Positions 32,571 through 42,616 of a stretch of 64,000 nt of DNA are shown in pieces (the stretch's first letter is position 1; each line of letters starts with the position of its first letter). This stretch comes from Gemmatimonadaceae bacterium (GTDB lineage: Bacteria > Gemmatimonadota > Gemmatimonadetes > Gemmatimonadales > Gemmatimonadaceae): NCBI GenBank assembly GCA_035606695.1, contig DATNEW010000040.1, positions 1-64,000 of the forward strand, given 5' to 3'. The notes beneath the pieces are model-generated. The model had not been told where the DNA came from. It saw only the letters and a list, made by a program, of their open reading frames with translations, and did no database searches. The position numbers and the translations under genes were made by a program.

Positions 32571-34193
32571 TCAATACCGCCAGCCAGAAGATGTCCCCGC
32601 AGGAGCATGTTTTTCCACCTGTGCAGCCATCTTCGGAATGAGCTCGCTCAGAGGCGGTCCCCAGCAATGCGGCGCCATCGGCTGAAACACGATCTCGCCC
32701 GACCACGCTGGTGCGGTCGTCGTCTTCAGAAAGGTCTCGAGCATGTGCACGCCCATGTTCAGGAAATAGGAATCCGCATCGCCCACATAGACATTCATCT
32801 TGTCGGCGAGCTTGGGCCCGAGGGTGCTCCAATGCGTCTCGAGAATGTTTCGCAAATCATAATGTTCCTTCCAGTATGCCGCGACGCGCTTGTCGATCGC
32901 GCCGGTTTGCTTGTCCCAGATCCGCTGCGGATAGCCGTCAGCGCCGACGGGGCCATAAGTCGCCTCCCAGATGTCCCACTGGCCGCCCGAGCGCGAATGA
33001 TCGCCCTGCGCGAGCTCCGACCAGTTCTCGTCCTTCATCATCGCGACGATGTTGCCGTCGGGCCGCCGCTGCGTGGGGCGCTCGACCTTCATCCAGTCGT
33101 GATCGATGTAGTACGCGTTCGCGTCGTCGTAGATGTTCACGATCTGGTGATAGCGAAAATCGACGCCGTCGGGACACAGGGACCACGTGCCGCCGTAGAA
33201 GTCGGGATAGAACACCTGATGCGCGAGTGAGATCCATCCGCCCGTCGATCCGCCGGTGAGCAGTCGCGCCCACGGCTGGCCGATCGCGCGGAACTGCGAT
33301 TCGACCGCCGGAATCAGCTCCTGCGTGATCGCGTCACCATACGGGCCGTTGTTGGCCGAGTTGACGCCGTACGAATCGTCGTAGTAGGGCGATGGGTGTT
33401 GCAGCGTCACCAGCAGCATGCGCGGCGTGTTGTCGGCGAGCCAATAATCCGTGAAGCTCTGTCCACCGCGCGCGCCGCGTCCACCGCGTCCGCCCGTCGC
33501 GCCGAACCCGCCCGGAGCGCCGAGGCTGAAATGTCCTTCGTCGTAGACGACGGGATACTTCACGTCGGGATGCTTGTCGTAATCCTTCGGCAAGAGCACC
33601 GTGGCGCCGAGGTAGATGGGCTGGCCCCACCACTTGGTGAGAATGCGGCTCTGGATCTTGATCCGCTTCACATACTCGTTGTCCGCCGGCACGGTGACGG
33701 GCGGAATGACTTTGTCGGCGACGAGCTTGATCGGCGCGGACGATTTAGGATCGAAGTGGATCTTGATCGGTTCGCCGTAGAGATTGCCCGGCGATCGCTG
33801 CCACTGCTGGCCTTCCCATTGATCCATGTGCATCCAGACGGTGTGCCCGTCGGCGCGCACGAACTTCGTATAAACGTTGATGAACGGCTCGATCCAATAG
33901 TCGCCCGCGGGAATGTCGCGCAGACTCCGAACCGGAAAGCCGAACGCGCGCGCATCGACGATCAACGGTGTGCCCGGCGCGACGTTGTCGATGTCGACCC
34001 CGAACAGCGGGACGCCGGTCTCGCCTGTTTGTCTGATCGGTGGCCGTTGCGCGTCGCTGGTCTTGCTGAGCGCGATGTAGACGCGGCCCGTGATCGGAGC
34101 GGCGTGGGCGGCGCGGGGGAACGTGATCTCTACGCGCTGTGCGGACAGGGTCTGCGCGGCAGCGAGCGCGATCAGCAGGTGTCGAAGCGGCAC
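32571..34193 (-). CDS. Exported alpha/beta-hydrolase (putative esterase)
   Basis: About 540 residues. GTG 34193 is preferred because it gives the signal peptide MPLRHLLIALAAAQTLSAQ; a TTG at 34232 lies in repeat DNA. The N-terminal 200 residues are beta-rich (ITFPRAAHAAPITGRVYIAL). The C-terminal part is a serine esterase of EstD/feruloyl-esterase type: VVYDEGHFSLG, then QPWARLLTGGSTGGWISLAH with nucleophile motif GGSTGG, and a late PHCWGP that may hold the catalytic His. A glycine/arginine insert (GGRGGRGARGG) follows the first strand. Probably a periplasmic esterase acting on polysaccharide side groups. It is bracketed by two copies of the same inverted-repeat family. Confidence 0.8.
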   Translation of the reverse strand: MPLRHLLIALAAAQTLSAQRVEITFPRAAHAAPITGRVYIALSKTSDAQRPPIRQTGETGVPLFGVDIDNVAPGTPLIVDARAFGFPVRSLRDIPAGDYWIEPFINVYTKFVRADGHTVWMHMDQWEGQQWQRSPGNLYGEPIKIHFDPKSSAPIKLVADKVIPPVTVPADNEYVKRIKIQSRILTKWWGQPIYLGATVLLPKDYDKHPDVKYPVVYDEGHFSLGAPGGFGATGGRGGRGARGGQSFTDYWLADNTPRMLLVTLQHPSPYYDDSYGVNSANNGPYGDAITQELIPAVESQFRAIGQPWARLLTGGSTGGWISLAHQVFYPDFYGGTWSLCPDGVDFRYHQIVNIYDDANAYYIDHDWMKVERPTQRRPDGNIVAMMKDENWSELAQGDHSRSGGQWDIWEATYGPVGADGYPQRIWDKQTGAIDKRVAAYWKEHYDLRNILETHWSTLGPKLADKMNVYVGDADSYFLNMGVHMLETFLKTTTAPAWSGEIVFQPMAPHCWGPPLSELIPKMAAQVEKHAPAGTSSGWRY

Positions 34194-34227
34194 AGAATCT
34201 CGATGTCTGGGGTGAGCTAAAACTTTA

Positions 34228-34346
34228 GACAACGACCGGGGCTGACAAAATCTGACCAGATCTGGACGGCCTTGGAGTGTACGGACGCGATAGAGTTTGG
34301 CGCCGTGCGACAGATCTGGTCAGATCTCGTCAGAACTGGTCGTCTC
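34228..34346. repeat. Second inverted repeat of the GGTCAGATC family
   Basis: The left arm 34228-34264 (AACGACCGGGGCTGACAAAA...) and right arm 34311-34346 (CAGATCTGGTCAGATCTCGT...) pair with few mismatches around a 46-base loop. It shares exactly CTGACAAAATCTGACCAGATC with the element at 32489-32565. Together the two elements flank the esterase gene. Confidence 0.85.
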
Positions 34347-34524
34347 ATTGACTGGCTCGCGCCGATCCACTTTCCCTCGAAGAACCCAATCTCTCAAAAA
34401 CTTAAGCTCTGCTGCCCGGAACATTTCGTTCCGCCAAACGGGCCCAAAATTCACCGCGCCGCCCCCTCCACCGATGCTCGTAGGGTCCCAGTCAGCGCGG
34501 CCCACCCGCGCGGGAGACCAGCCT

Positions 34525-34773
34525 ATGAAGAATCCACCATGTATTTGCCTCGACGTCTTCACGGATGCCGCGCTCGGACGCATCGATCGCGACAGCTGGA
34601 TCGTCGAATATGAGCAGCACGTACTCGATGGCCACGTCGCTTCGTGTCACCATCGCTCGCCTCCGCCTGTGACCCATGCGGGCGAACCGGCGCGCGAGCA
34701 TCGCATCTTCGCGCGCATTCTCAACGATCTTCTCACGTACACCGACGAGATGACGATCACCTGGACGCGCTGA
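34525..34773 (+). CDS. Small hypothetical protein
   Basis: 82 residues from ATG 34525, preceded by GGGAGA at a suitable distance. The sequence (CICLDVFTDAALGRIDRDSW, YEQHVLDGHVASCHHRSPP, IFARILNDLLTYTDEMTITW) is helical, with cysteines and histidines near the middle (HVASCHH) that could bind metal. No family recognised. It sits between the inverted repeat and a convergent lipoprotein gene. A longer in-frame reading from 34297 runs through repeat DNA and is not credible. Confidence 0.5.
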   Translation: MKNPPCICLDVFTDAALGRIDRDSWIVEYEQHVLDGHVASCHHRSPPPVTHAGEPAREHRIFARILNDLLTYTDEMTITWTR

Positions 34774-34789
34774 GCCTATCGCTCAGCGG

Positions 34790-35508
34790 CTACTTCAGAT
34801 CCCAGGGCCACCACAACTTGTTCGAGTACCTCTTCCCGAACACCGCATGCAGCGCATCACGCGGATCCTCGGACGCGATCACCGCGTCCAAGCGATCCGC
34901 CAGCTGCAGCGGGTTCGTGTACTCGCGATAGCGCCCGTACGAATGGAAGAAGCCCCACGGCCCGCCGTGCGCGAGCTTCCCGATCCAGATGTCCGGCAAC
35001 AACGCGAACTCGACGGCGTAGAACGCGTTCATCGTCTTGAAGCGCGGCAAATCACTCTCGATCACGCCATGCGGCAGCGATCCGTGTTTGCCCCACTGCA
35101 CGTCGATCGCCGGCGCGCCGCGCTCGCGCCAATCCGCGTGCAGCACCGTGTGATGCCAGTACGTCCAGATGTCCGTCGCCTTGCCGGTCGCGGGATCGTA
35201 GCCGACCCACACGATCTCCTCATCGCTCGGCTTCGCCCACGGCAGCCACTGGCCGTTCACGTCATGCTGCCAGAGCAGATGATATGCGACGATCGGCTTC
35301 GTCGGATGCACGACCGCCGCCGTGCGCACGAGCGGGAACGGTTCGTCGCGTTGAATCCACAGCGTCGGCGCGAGTGCGCGCGCGAGTCGCGCGGCTGAAT
35401 CGGTCGGCGCCAGGATCGCCGGCGACGTGAACGGCGCGACGGGCAGCTCCACCCTCGGCACACAGGCGCCGAGTGCGAGTACGAGTGCGCACGCGGGGTA
35501 TCGCGACG

Positions 35509-35512
<4 letters not shown>
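34790..35512 (-). CDS. Lipoprotein of unknown function, probable CTG start
   Basis: About 240 residues. The reading from GTG 35461 loses the signal, yet in the same frame just upstream the sequence encodes a lipobox peptide (CALVLALGAC). The only likely start that includes it is CTG 35512, overlapping the histidine kinase stop as CTGA. The mature protein has no family I know; it is rich in Trp, His and Tyr (DIWTYWHHTVLHADW, LWWPWDLK) and may bind or hydrolyse something at the cell envelope. It appears to be the third gene of the KaiC/kinase operon. Start assignment is moderately sure; function unknown. Confidence 0.65.
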
Positions 35513-36706
<1,194 letters not shown>

Positions 36707-36720
<14 letters not shown>

Positions 36721-38260
36721 GTGCACCGTCTGCGATACTTGGACGCGGTGCCGCGACATCCGCCATCAGCGGCCCGCTCGGTCCCGTGTACTCCGGCACG
36801 CCCGTCAACACGCCGCGGAAATCGTGCAGCGGCTCGCCCAGGCGAAGGCCGCCGGGCCCGATCCCGAACTCGCGAATGGTCGATTCGTGCATCCCGTTGC
36901 GCTTCTTCACGACCGAGATGGCGCGCCGAACCGAGCCGGAATATTCAAAGTATCGTAATAATATGACGGTATCGGCGAGGTAGCTCACTTCGGCGGCTTC
37001 GTCGACCTCGCCGCCGAAGACACCGTGCTGCACCAGCGTCATGATGATCGAGACGCCGCGGTCGGCGAGATAACTCAGCAGCTCGTGCACCTGCACCAGG
37101 AGCAGCCGCTCGGCCGGCATCGCCTGCATGTAGCCGTTGATCGAGTCGAGGACGATCAACTGTACGCCGTCCTCCTCGACCGCGCGCACGATGTCCTGCG
37201 CGAACTCGCCGGGCGACATCTCGGTCGGCTCGATCTGCCGAAGCACGAGGCGTCCGTCGGTCATCGCCTTCGAGCCGCCGATGCCGAGTCCCTTCGCGCG
37301 CATGTGCGCGGTGGAGATGCGCTCGTCGAACAGATACACGCGCGCGCGCAAGTTCTCGTTCGCCATTCGCTCGGCGTACTGCATGCAGAGAATCGATTTG
37401 CCCGTGCCGGCCGATCCCATGAGCAACGTGCTCGTGCCCGTGAGGAGGCCCCCGCCCAGCAGCGCATCGAGCTCGGTCGAGCCGCTGGTGATCACGCGCG
37501 GCTCTCCGACAGCGCCTCGCTCGTGGCGCAATATGCGCGGATACACTTCCACGCCGCCCGTACGAATTCGAAAATCGTGATACCCGCCGCGGAAGCGCAC
37601 GCCGCGCAGCTTCATCACTTGCAGGCGGCGACGCTCCGCGCCGTACTCCATGGCGAGGTGCTCGAGCAGAATCACGCCGTGCGCCAGGCTTTGCAGTTGC
37701 AGATCGCCCTGGGGGTGGCTGCGATCGTCAAGTAGCAACACCGTGCAGTCGCGCCCGCTGAAGAATTGCTTGAGCGCCAGGATCTGGCGGCGAAAGCGCA
37801 GCGCGTCGCGCGCGAGCATGCGCATCTCGCTCAGCGAGTCGAAAACGACGCGCGCCGGCTTGTGCTTCTCGACCTGCGCGAGCACCAGTTCGATCGTCTG
37901 CTGGAGCTCGACTTCGGCCGGATGAAAGAGCGTGTACGCTTCGTCCGGATCCTTGTCCTGCACCGACGACAGCTCGAGCACGGTGATTCCCTCGAGCGAC
38001 CAGCCGTGCGATTCGGCGGCCGCGCCAAGCTCCTCTTCCGTCTCCGAGAGCGTGACGTAGAGCCCGTGCTCGCCGTGCTCGCGCCCTTCCATAAGGAAGT
38101 GCATGGCGAGTGTCGTCTTGCCGGTGCCGGGCTCGCCGTCGACGAGGTAGAGGCGGTTGCAGGGCAATCCGCCCCCGATGATGTCGTCGAGCCCCTGCAC
38201 TCCAAGGCTCGCGCGGCCCCGGTCGGCAGAGGATTTTCCCGCGGCGTGGCGGTCAGGCAA
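36707..38260 (-). CDS. KaiC-like tandem RecA-type ATPase
   Basis: A 517-residue protein starting at TTG 38260, supported by GGAG six bases upstream. Two RecA/KaiC domains: the first with GLDDIIGGGLP and Walker A GEPGTGKTT (42-50); the second with ELDALLGGGLL and Walker A GSAGTGKS (282-289). Catalytic acidic pairs follow each (SETEEE near 72-77; FDERIS in the second). The C-terminal tail of about 60 residues is basic and proline-rich. Non-cyanobacterial KaiC homologues act as phospho-switches in stress signalling, and no KaiA or KaiB gene is in the window. The histidine kinase gene follows with a 14-bp overlap, forming a likely signalling pair. Confidence 0.92.
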
Positions 38261-38406
38261 GCATGGCTCCGGGACAATGCCGCGGCCAAGCTTCGCCGCT
38301 ACAGAAGGCTATTCAAGCCATGTACCAATCGCCAGCGAACGAATGTTCAGCGAGCACGACCGTACGCCGCGCGATAATTTGGGTTGTCCCCTCATCCGGA
38401 AATGTC

Positions 38407-39291
38407 ATGCAGCTGCGCTGTGCTGTGGTACTGCTCCTCGTCGCCGGTGTCTCGTCTCGAGCGTCGTCACAGACGAGTCACGTGCGCGGCACGCTGATGA
38501 TCGTGGGCGGCGGACCGCAGCCGCCGGCGCTCGTGCAACAGTTCGTCGATCTCGCCGGCGGCAAAGGTCGCGCGCGCATCATCGTGTTCGGGATGGCGAG
38601 CGAGGACGGCGAGAAGGGCGGGGAGGAGAAAGCTCGGGAGCTCCGCCGGCTCGGCGCGAATTCGCGCAACGTCTGGGTGAACCGCGCGCAGGCGAACACG
38701 GATTCGGTGGCGCTGCTCCTCGAGGGCGCGACGGGCATCTGGTTCATCGGCGGCGATCAGGTGAAGCTCATCGCCGCGTTGCGAGGAACGAAGGTCGACT
38801 CGGCGATGCACGCGCTCTATCGCGACGGTGCGGTGATCGGCGGCACGTCGGCCGGCGCCGCGGTGATGTCGGCGGTGATGCTCACCGGGGACGAGCGGCA
38901 TCCCGGCGGCGCGCGTCCCGACACGAGCACGGGCGGATTCATGACGATCGCGCGCGGCGACATCGTCGTCGATTCGGGCTTTGGTTTTCTGCGCGATGCC
39001 ATCGTCGATCAACATTTCCTGCGTCGCAAACGGCACAATCGGTTGATCAGCGTGGCGCTCGAGGATGCGCCGCATCTCGCGGTGGGGATCGATGAGTCGA
39101 CGGCGCTTATCGTGCCGCCGAGTGGGCCGTGGCGCGTCGCCGGCGAGAGTGTCGTCATCGTCTACGACGCCCGGCATTCTCATATAAGTTCTATGAATGC
39201 CGGGGCGCTCGGCGCGACGGACATTCGGATGCACGTGTTGCCGGCGGGAGCGACGTTCGATCCAAAGACGGGCGTGGCGCGGCTGCCTTGA
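38407..39291 (+). CDS. Exported cyanophycinase-like peptidase (S51)
   Basis: A 294-residue protein; ATG 38407 gives a signal peptide (MQLRCAVVLLLVAGVSSRAS). It matches cyanophycinase: GTLMIVGGGPQPPALVQQF, RIIVFGMAS, GIWFIGGDQVKLIAAL, and the nucleophile elbow IGGTSAGAAVMS with the catalytic Ser. DSGFGFLRDAIVDQHF and RLISVALEDAP complete the family pattern. The enzyme releases beta-Asp-Arg dipeptides from cyanophycin; the export signal suggests use of polymer from other cells, since no cyanophycin synthetase gene is present here. Divergent from the KaiC gene. Confidence 0.9.
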   Translation: MQLRCAVVLLLVAGVSSRASSQTSHVRGTLMIVGGGPQPPALVQQFVDLAGGKGRARIIVFGMASEDGEKGGEEKARELRRLGANSRNVWVNRAQANTDSVALLLEGATGIWFIGGDQVKLIAALRGTKVDSAMHALYRDGAVIGGTSAGAAVMSAVMLTGDERHPGGARPDTSTGGFMTIARGDIVVDSGFGFLRDAIVDQHFLRRKRHNRLISVALEDAPHLAVGIDESTALIVPPSGPWRVAGESVVIVYDARHSHISSMNAGALGATDIRMHVLPAGATFDPKTGVARLP

Positions 39292-39302
39292 GCTATCGCG
39301 AG

Positions 39303-40145
39303 CTATCGCGACGCAACCGCGATGCGCATGTAGATCACGCGCCCGACCCCCGACCGGCCCTCGGCGTACCACGCATTCCACTCGGCCGTGCTCGAGTCTT
39401 CGCGGACGGTGAATCCCGCGGCGCGCAGATCACTCGCCATCTCGGCCGGCGTCCACGCGCTGATGTGCGGTTCGCCGATCAGCCGGAGAATCAGGCGCGC
39501 GAACAGCCGCCGGGCTCCGGTATGGTAGTTCACGATCAACGTGGAGCCCGGCGCGCTTCTTCCCGCAATGCTCGCGAGCGTCGCACGCACGGACTCGTGC
39601 GTCAGGTACATCACGACGCCTTCCCAAATCCAGCAGGTCGGTGCGGAACGATCGTGGCCGGCGCGCTCGAGCACCTTATCGAGCGAGTCGCGCTCGAAGT
39701 CGATCGGGACGAAGGTGACAACTCCGATCGCCGGCGGCAGCTCCGCGAGGTGTGAGCGCTTCTCGTTCTGCGTCGCGGGATGGTCGATTTCGAAAACTCT
39801 AATATCGCGCAGCTCGCGCATGCGCCATGCACGTCCGTCGTAACCGGCGCCGAGGATGACGACCTGCCGCGCGCCGCGGGCGATGGCGTCGCGGGCGGCG
39901 GCGTCGATCGCGGCCGTGCGGAGGGCCATGATGTCGGCCATGCCGCGCGCCATCTCGACCTTGGACGAGCGCTTGGCTTGTCGTGCCGCGCGCTCGATCG
40001 CCGCGAGGCGCCGCTTTTGCTTTTCGCCGAGAAACACTCGCGCCGTGGGATCGCTGAAGTCAATCACGTGCGAGATGCCAACGTCAGCCAGTGCGCGGCC
40101 AAATGTGACGAGGCGGGCGGTGCGGCTGGGGCGGTCGGCTTTCAT
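39303..40145 (-). CDS. SAM-dependent methyltransferase (TIGR00027/LCM type)
   Basis: A 280-residue methyltransferase. It shows ARQVVILGAGYDGRAWR (SAM-binding loop), VFEIDHPATQNEKR (acidic residue for the ribose), FVPIDFERDSL, and TCWIWEGVVMYLTHESVRA, the pattern of the leucine carboxyl methyltransferase/TIGR00027 group often annotated as polyketide O-methyltransferase-like. Cytoplasmic. The substrate is unknown. It is convergent with the cyanophycinase gene (11 bp apart) and stands alone. Confidence 0.88.
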   Translation of the reverse strand: MKADRPSRTARLVTFGRALADVGISHVIDFSDPTARVFLGEKQKRRLAAIERAARQAKRSSKVEMARGMADIMALRTAAIDAAARDAIARGARQVVILGAGYDGRAWRMRELRDIRVFEIDHPATQNEKRSHLAELPPAIGVVTFVPIDFERDSLDKVLERAGHDRSAPTCWIWEGVVMYLTHESVRATLASIAGRSAPGSTLIVNYHTGARRLFARLILRLIGEPHISAWTPAEMASDLRAAGFTVREDSSTAEWNAWYAEGRSGVGRVIYMRIAVASR

Positions 40146-40234
40146 GGTTCAGGTGGGTTCGGACAGGGAACACTAGTGCTTCGCGTGTCGTATCACGTAC
40201 ATGGGATTGAAGCACTGTCGTACGGGAGGGGAAT

Positions 40235-40618
40235 ATGTGGGGCAACCGTAGAGTAGCGATGCTTAGGGCGATCGTGGCCGCGTCGGTGGTGGGGTGCGCG
40301 CGTCCGAATGAGCTTGCGGATGGCGACCTCGATCCGACAGCGCCGATCGCCGTGAAAGTTCAGAATCAGAATTTCAATGACGTGGATGTGTTCGCGGTGT
40401 CGGGCGGCATGGCGCGGCGTTTGAGAACGGTGACCGGTGTGAGCAGCGGCATGTTCTCGCTCGATGCATCGTACGCGGCGCGTTCACTATACATCGTGGC
40501 GTCGCCGATCGGCGGGTTTGGCCGTGCATCGAGTGGTCAGCTGAATGTTTCGGCGGGCGATACGGTCGAGTTCAGGGTTGGGCCGAAGTTGGCGAACAGT
40601 GGGGTGTTGATTCGGTAA
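40235..40618 (+). CDS. Small lipoprotein, beta-sandwich-like
   Basis: A 127-residue lipoprotein; ATG 40235 follows a strong GGGAGGGG site. Signal peptide with lipobox VVGC (Cys about 21). The mature part (PIAVKVQNQNFNDVDVFAVS, RLRTVTGVSSGMFSLDAS, GQLNVSAGDTVEFRVGPKL) looks like a single beta-sandwich domain with the 'NQNFNDVDVY' opening often seen in short Gemmatimonadota lipoproteins. No function known. It stands alone; an upstream stretch with imperfect dyad (GTGCTTCG...GAAGCAC near 40172-40213) may regulate it. Confidence 0.75.
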   Translation: MWGNRRVAMLRAIVAASVVGCARPNELADGDLDPTAPIAVKVQNQNFNDVDVFAVSGGMARRLRTVTGVSSGMFSLDASYAARSLYIVASPIGGFGRASSGQLNVSAGDTVEFRVGPKLANSGVLIR

Positions 40619-40643
40619 CGCCCAGGATGACCGTGACGCGTCC

Positions 40644-41045
40644 TCACGCCGCCGGCCCCAGCAAATCCCACCGATTCCCTTCACAATCCAGAAACACCGC
40701 CAGCCGCCCGTACGCCTGATCGCTCGGCTCCCGCACGATCGTCACGCCCGCCCCAACGAGCCGCTGATACGTTCGCTCAAATTCCTCGACGCGCAAAAAC
40801 ATCCCGACGCGTCCACCGAATTGATTGCCGGCGAACGCTGCTTGATGTTCGCCGTCGGCGCGCGCCAGTAGAATCCCGGTCTCCGCACCAGATGGCCGCA
40901 CCACCACCCACCGCTTCGGCCGGCCGTCATTCGTGAGCGACGGGGCATCCTCGGCGAGCTCGAAGCCCAGGATGTCCACGAAGAATCGGATCGCCGGATC
41001 GTAGTCGCGGACGATGAGGGTGACGAGCGCGAGATGGGGCATCAA
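40644..41045 (-). CDS. VOC (glyoxalase/bleomycin-resistance) family protein
   Basis: A 133-residue single VOC unit: HLALVTLIVRDYDPAIRFFV at the N-terminus, LGFELAEDAP, then RVGMFLRVEEFERTYQRLVG and RLAVFLDCEGNRWDLLGP at the C-terminus. Such proteins dimerise and use metal at the interface for isomerase, dioxygenase or drug-binding functions. The usual first ligand His is present (HLALVT) and the last Glu is in DCEGN. The specific role is not predictable. It ends 25 bp from the lipoprotein gene (convergent). Confidence 0.88.
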   Translation of the reverse strand: MMPHLALVTLIVRDYDPAIRFFVDILGFELAEDAPSLTNDGRPKRWVVVRPSGAETGILLARADGEHQAAFAGNQFGGRVGMFLRVEEFERTYQRLVGAGVTIVREPSDQAYGRLAVFLDCEGNRWDLLGPAA

Positions 41046-41118
41046 TAACGATAAGCACGCAGGAACGTTCCTACGTTTGCGTCGATTGGTGAGCTGAACC
41101 CCTTTCCGGAGTCATCCA

Positions 41119-41235
41119 ATGCGCCTCGTTCGATACACCGTGGTCGCCCTGTTGGTCAGCGCCGCCTTCGTCGCATGCCACAAGGGTGGTGGCTATCTGC
41201 GCACCGCGCCGCAGCCGGTAACCATGCAACCGTAA
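41119..41235 (+). CDS. Very small lipoprotein (38 residues)
   Basis: An ORF of 38 codons from ATG 41119, with CGGAG seven bases upstream. The whole product is a lipoprotein signal (MRLVRYTVVALLVSAAFVAC) plus a short tail of 18 residues, HKGGGYLRTAPQPVTMQP. This is the size and form of entericidin-like or similar small lipopeptides. The mature form would be a lipidated 19-residue peptide in the envelope. The site and lipobox are clear; expression is not shown. Confidence 0.6.
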   Translation: MRLVRYTVVALLVSAAFVACHKGGGYLRTAPQPVTMQP

Positions 41236-41287
41236 CCTGAGCCGCCGTCAGACGTACGAAGGGCTGGCCCCGCGCATTAGAAAACTG

Positions 41288-41848
41288 TTACTCGTCCTCG
41301 AAATCGTCCCTCCAGAAGTCAGCGTACCCTTTCTCCGCCCGCCGCTCGAATTCGGCGCGATCGCGTTGATGGAGCGCCGCGACGTCCGTCTGTCCGGCGC
41401 CCTTCAACATGTCGGCGAGAATCGCGTCCATGCGCGCGTCCCACTGCGTGTTGAGGGCAGTCCATTCGTCGGGCGCGTCTTGGAGCACGAAGCTCTCATC
41501 CTCGCGCAGCCCGTGCGCCCGCTCGATATCGTCGATGGCTTGCGATAGGCGCACGAGCTCTTCGTCGACGTACACCACGCCATCGAACGCCGAGTCGAGA
41601 AACAGTCCGGCGAGATAGTAGAACGTGTCGTCGCTCGTGATGAGGCGGTCCGCCAGCTCGCGCGCGCCGCGCATCCAGGGAATCAATTCCGAAGGCCCGC
41701 GAATCTCGGCCCTGATGCGGCCGAGCATCCGCTCGCGCCGCTCGTCGTTCTTTTCTCGAACCATCGCCTCGAGCCGCTCGGCGGGAGGACGCGCATCCGT
41801 CGTCGCGGCGGGCTGCCGTCGCATGCGTCGAAACCGTCGCATCGTCAT
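41288..41848 (-). CDS. Hypothetical charged helical protein
   Basis: 186 residues from ATG 41848. A longer reading from 41959 begins inside a dispersed repeat (its VLRSLRSLRM residues are repeat-encoded) and is rejected. The protein is mostly helical and acidic/basic (RPPAERLEAMVREKNDERRE, RGARELADRLITSDDTFYYL, LSQAIDDIERAHGL, GYADFWRDDFEDE at the end). No domain recognised. It is divergent from the Uma2 gene, with the repeat at 41874-41936 between them. Confidence 0.65.
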   Translation of the reverse strand: MTMRRFRRMRRQPAATTDARPPAERLEAMVREKNDERRERMLGRIRAEIRGPSELIPWMRGARELADRLITSDDTFYYLAGLFLDSAFDGVVYVDEELVRLSQAIDDIERAHGLREDESFVLQDAPDEWTALNTQWDARMDAILADMLKGAGQTDVAALHQRDRAEFERRAEKGYADFWRDDFEDE

Positions 41849-41873
41849 GCCGTGCAAGCTAGCCGCCTCCCTT

Positions 41874-41936
41874 GTCGTCCTGAGGGAGCGCCTCCTCCCC
41901 GTTGTCATCCTGAGGGAGCGCAGCGACCGAAGGACC
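41874..41936. repeat. Two direct half-units of the dispersed GTCATCCTGAGCG repeat
   Basis: GTCGTCCTGAGGGAGCGCC (41874) and GTCATCCTGAGGGAGCGCAG (41904, continuing CGACCGAAGGACC) are side-by-side copies in the same orientation, unlike the inverted pairs elsewhere. This looks like a degenerate or half element in the divergent gap between 41848 and 41983. Confidence 0.75.
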
Positions 41937-41982
41937 TGCTTGTGTGAACGCCTTGCCACCTCTCCAATCTGCCGAGCACATT

Positions 41983-42552
41983 ATGGGCATGGCTGCGCAG
42001 CGACAGCGTCGATGGACGGAGGCCGAGTTCTACACGGCGCGCGACGCGGCGCCCTCGGGTGAGCGCTGGGAGCTCGTCGACGGCGAGGTGCTCGTGACCC
42101 CGTCGCCGCATTGGGTGCATCAGGGCCTCGTGGCGCGCTTGTTCGAATTGCTCGCGCCGTATGTACGCCAGAACTCGCTCGGCCATACGTTCTTTTCGCC
42201 GCTCGACGTAAAGTTCGAGCCCGGGCTCGTTCTGCAGCCCGACGTGCTCGTGGTTCCAGCGGGCGAGCTTCGCACACGCCAGGACGTCATTAGAAAACTC
42301 TTACTCGCCGTCGAAGTCGTTTCGCCGAGCTCGGCGCGGCATGATCGCGTGACCAAGCGGCCGAAGTATCAGAGGAATCGCGTGCCCGAATACCGGGTGC
42401 TCGACGAAGCATCGCGCACGATCGAGCGTTGGCGCCCCGAGGACGAGCGACCGGAGATAATCGCCTAGAAGCTGACCTGGCATCCCGATGGGGCGTCGGA
42501 GCCGTTCACGCTCGATCTCGGCGCATTCTTTGGCGACGTGCTGCCGCCGTGA
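41983..42552 (+). pseudogene. Uma2-family nuclease gene with internal amber codon
   Basis: Translation from ATG 41983 gives an Uma2 (DUF820) protein: RWTEAEFYTARDAAPSGERW, ELVDGEVLVTPSPHWVHQGL, then the nuclease core LQPDVLVVPAGE and LLLAVEVVSPSSARHDRVTK. It stops at TAG 42466-42468 after 161 residues. The same frame continues for 27 more codons (KLTWHPDGASEPFTLDLGAF, ending at TGA 42550), which is exactly the normal C-terminus of this family. So a single GAG to TAG change, or similar, has cut off the last strand. The catalytic residues remain, so a short active form is possible. Uma2 proteins are uncharacterised, very abundant PD-(D/E)XK members. Confidence 0.8.
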
Positions 42553-42616
42553 CTCCTTGTGATTTCAACCGAGTCGCGTTCGTTTGGTGCGAGTCCCGAT
42601 CACACCCGAGGCTATC

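Noticed and set aside
38407-39291. Cyanophycin synthesis operon
   Set aside because: Only the degradation enzyme is here; no cyanophycin synthetase (CphA) gene in the window.
41848-41959. Longer N-terminus of the hypothetical protein at 41288
   Set aside because: The added codons are translated repeat DNA (VLRSLRSLRM).
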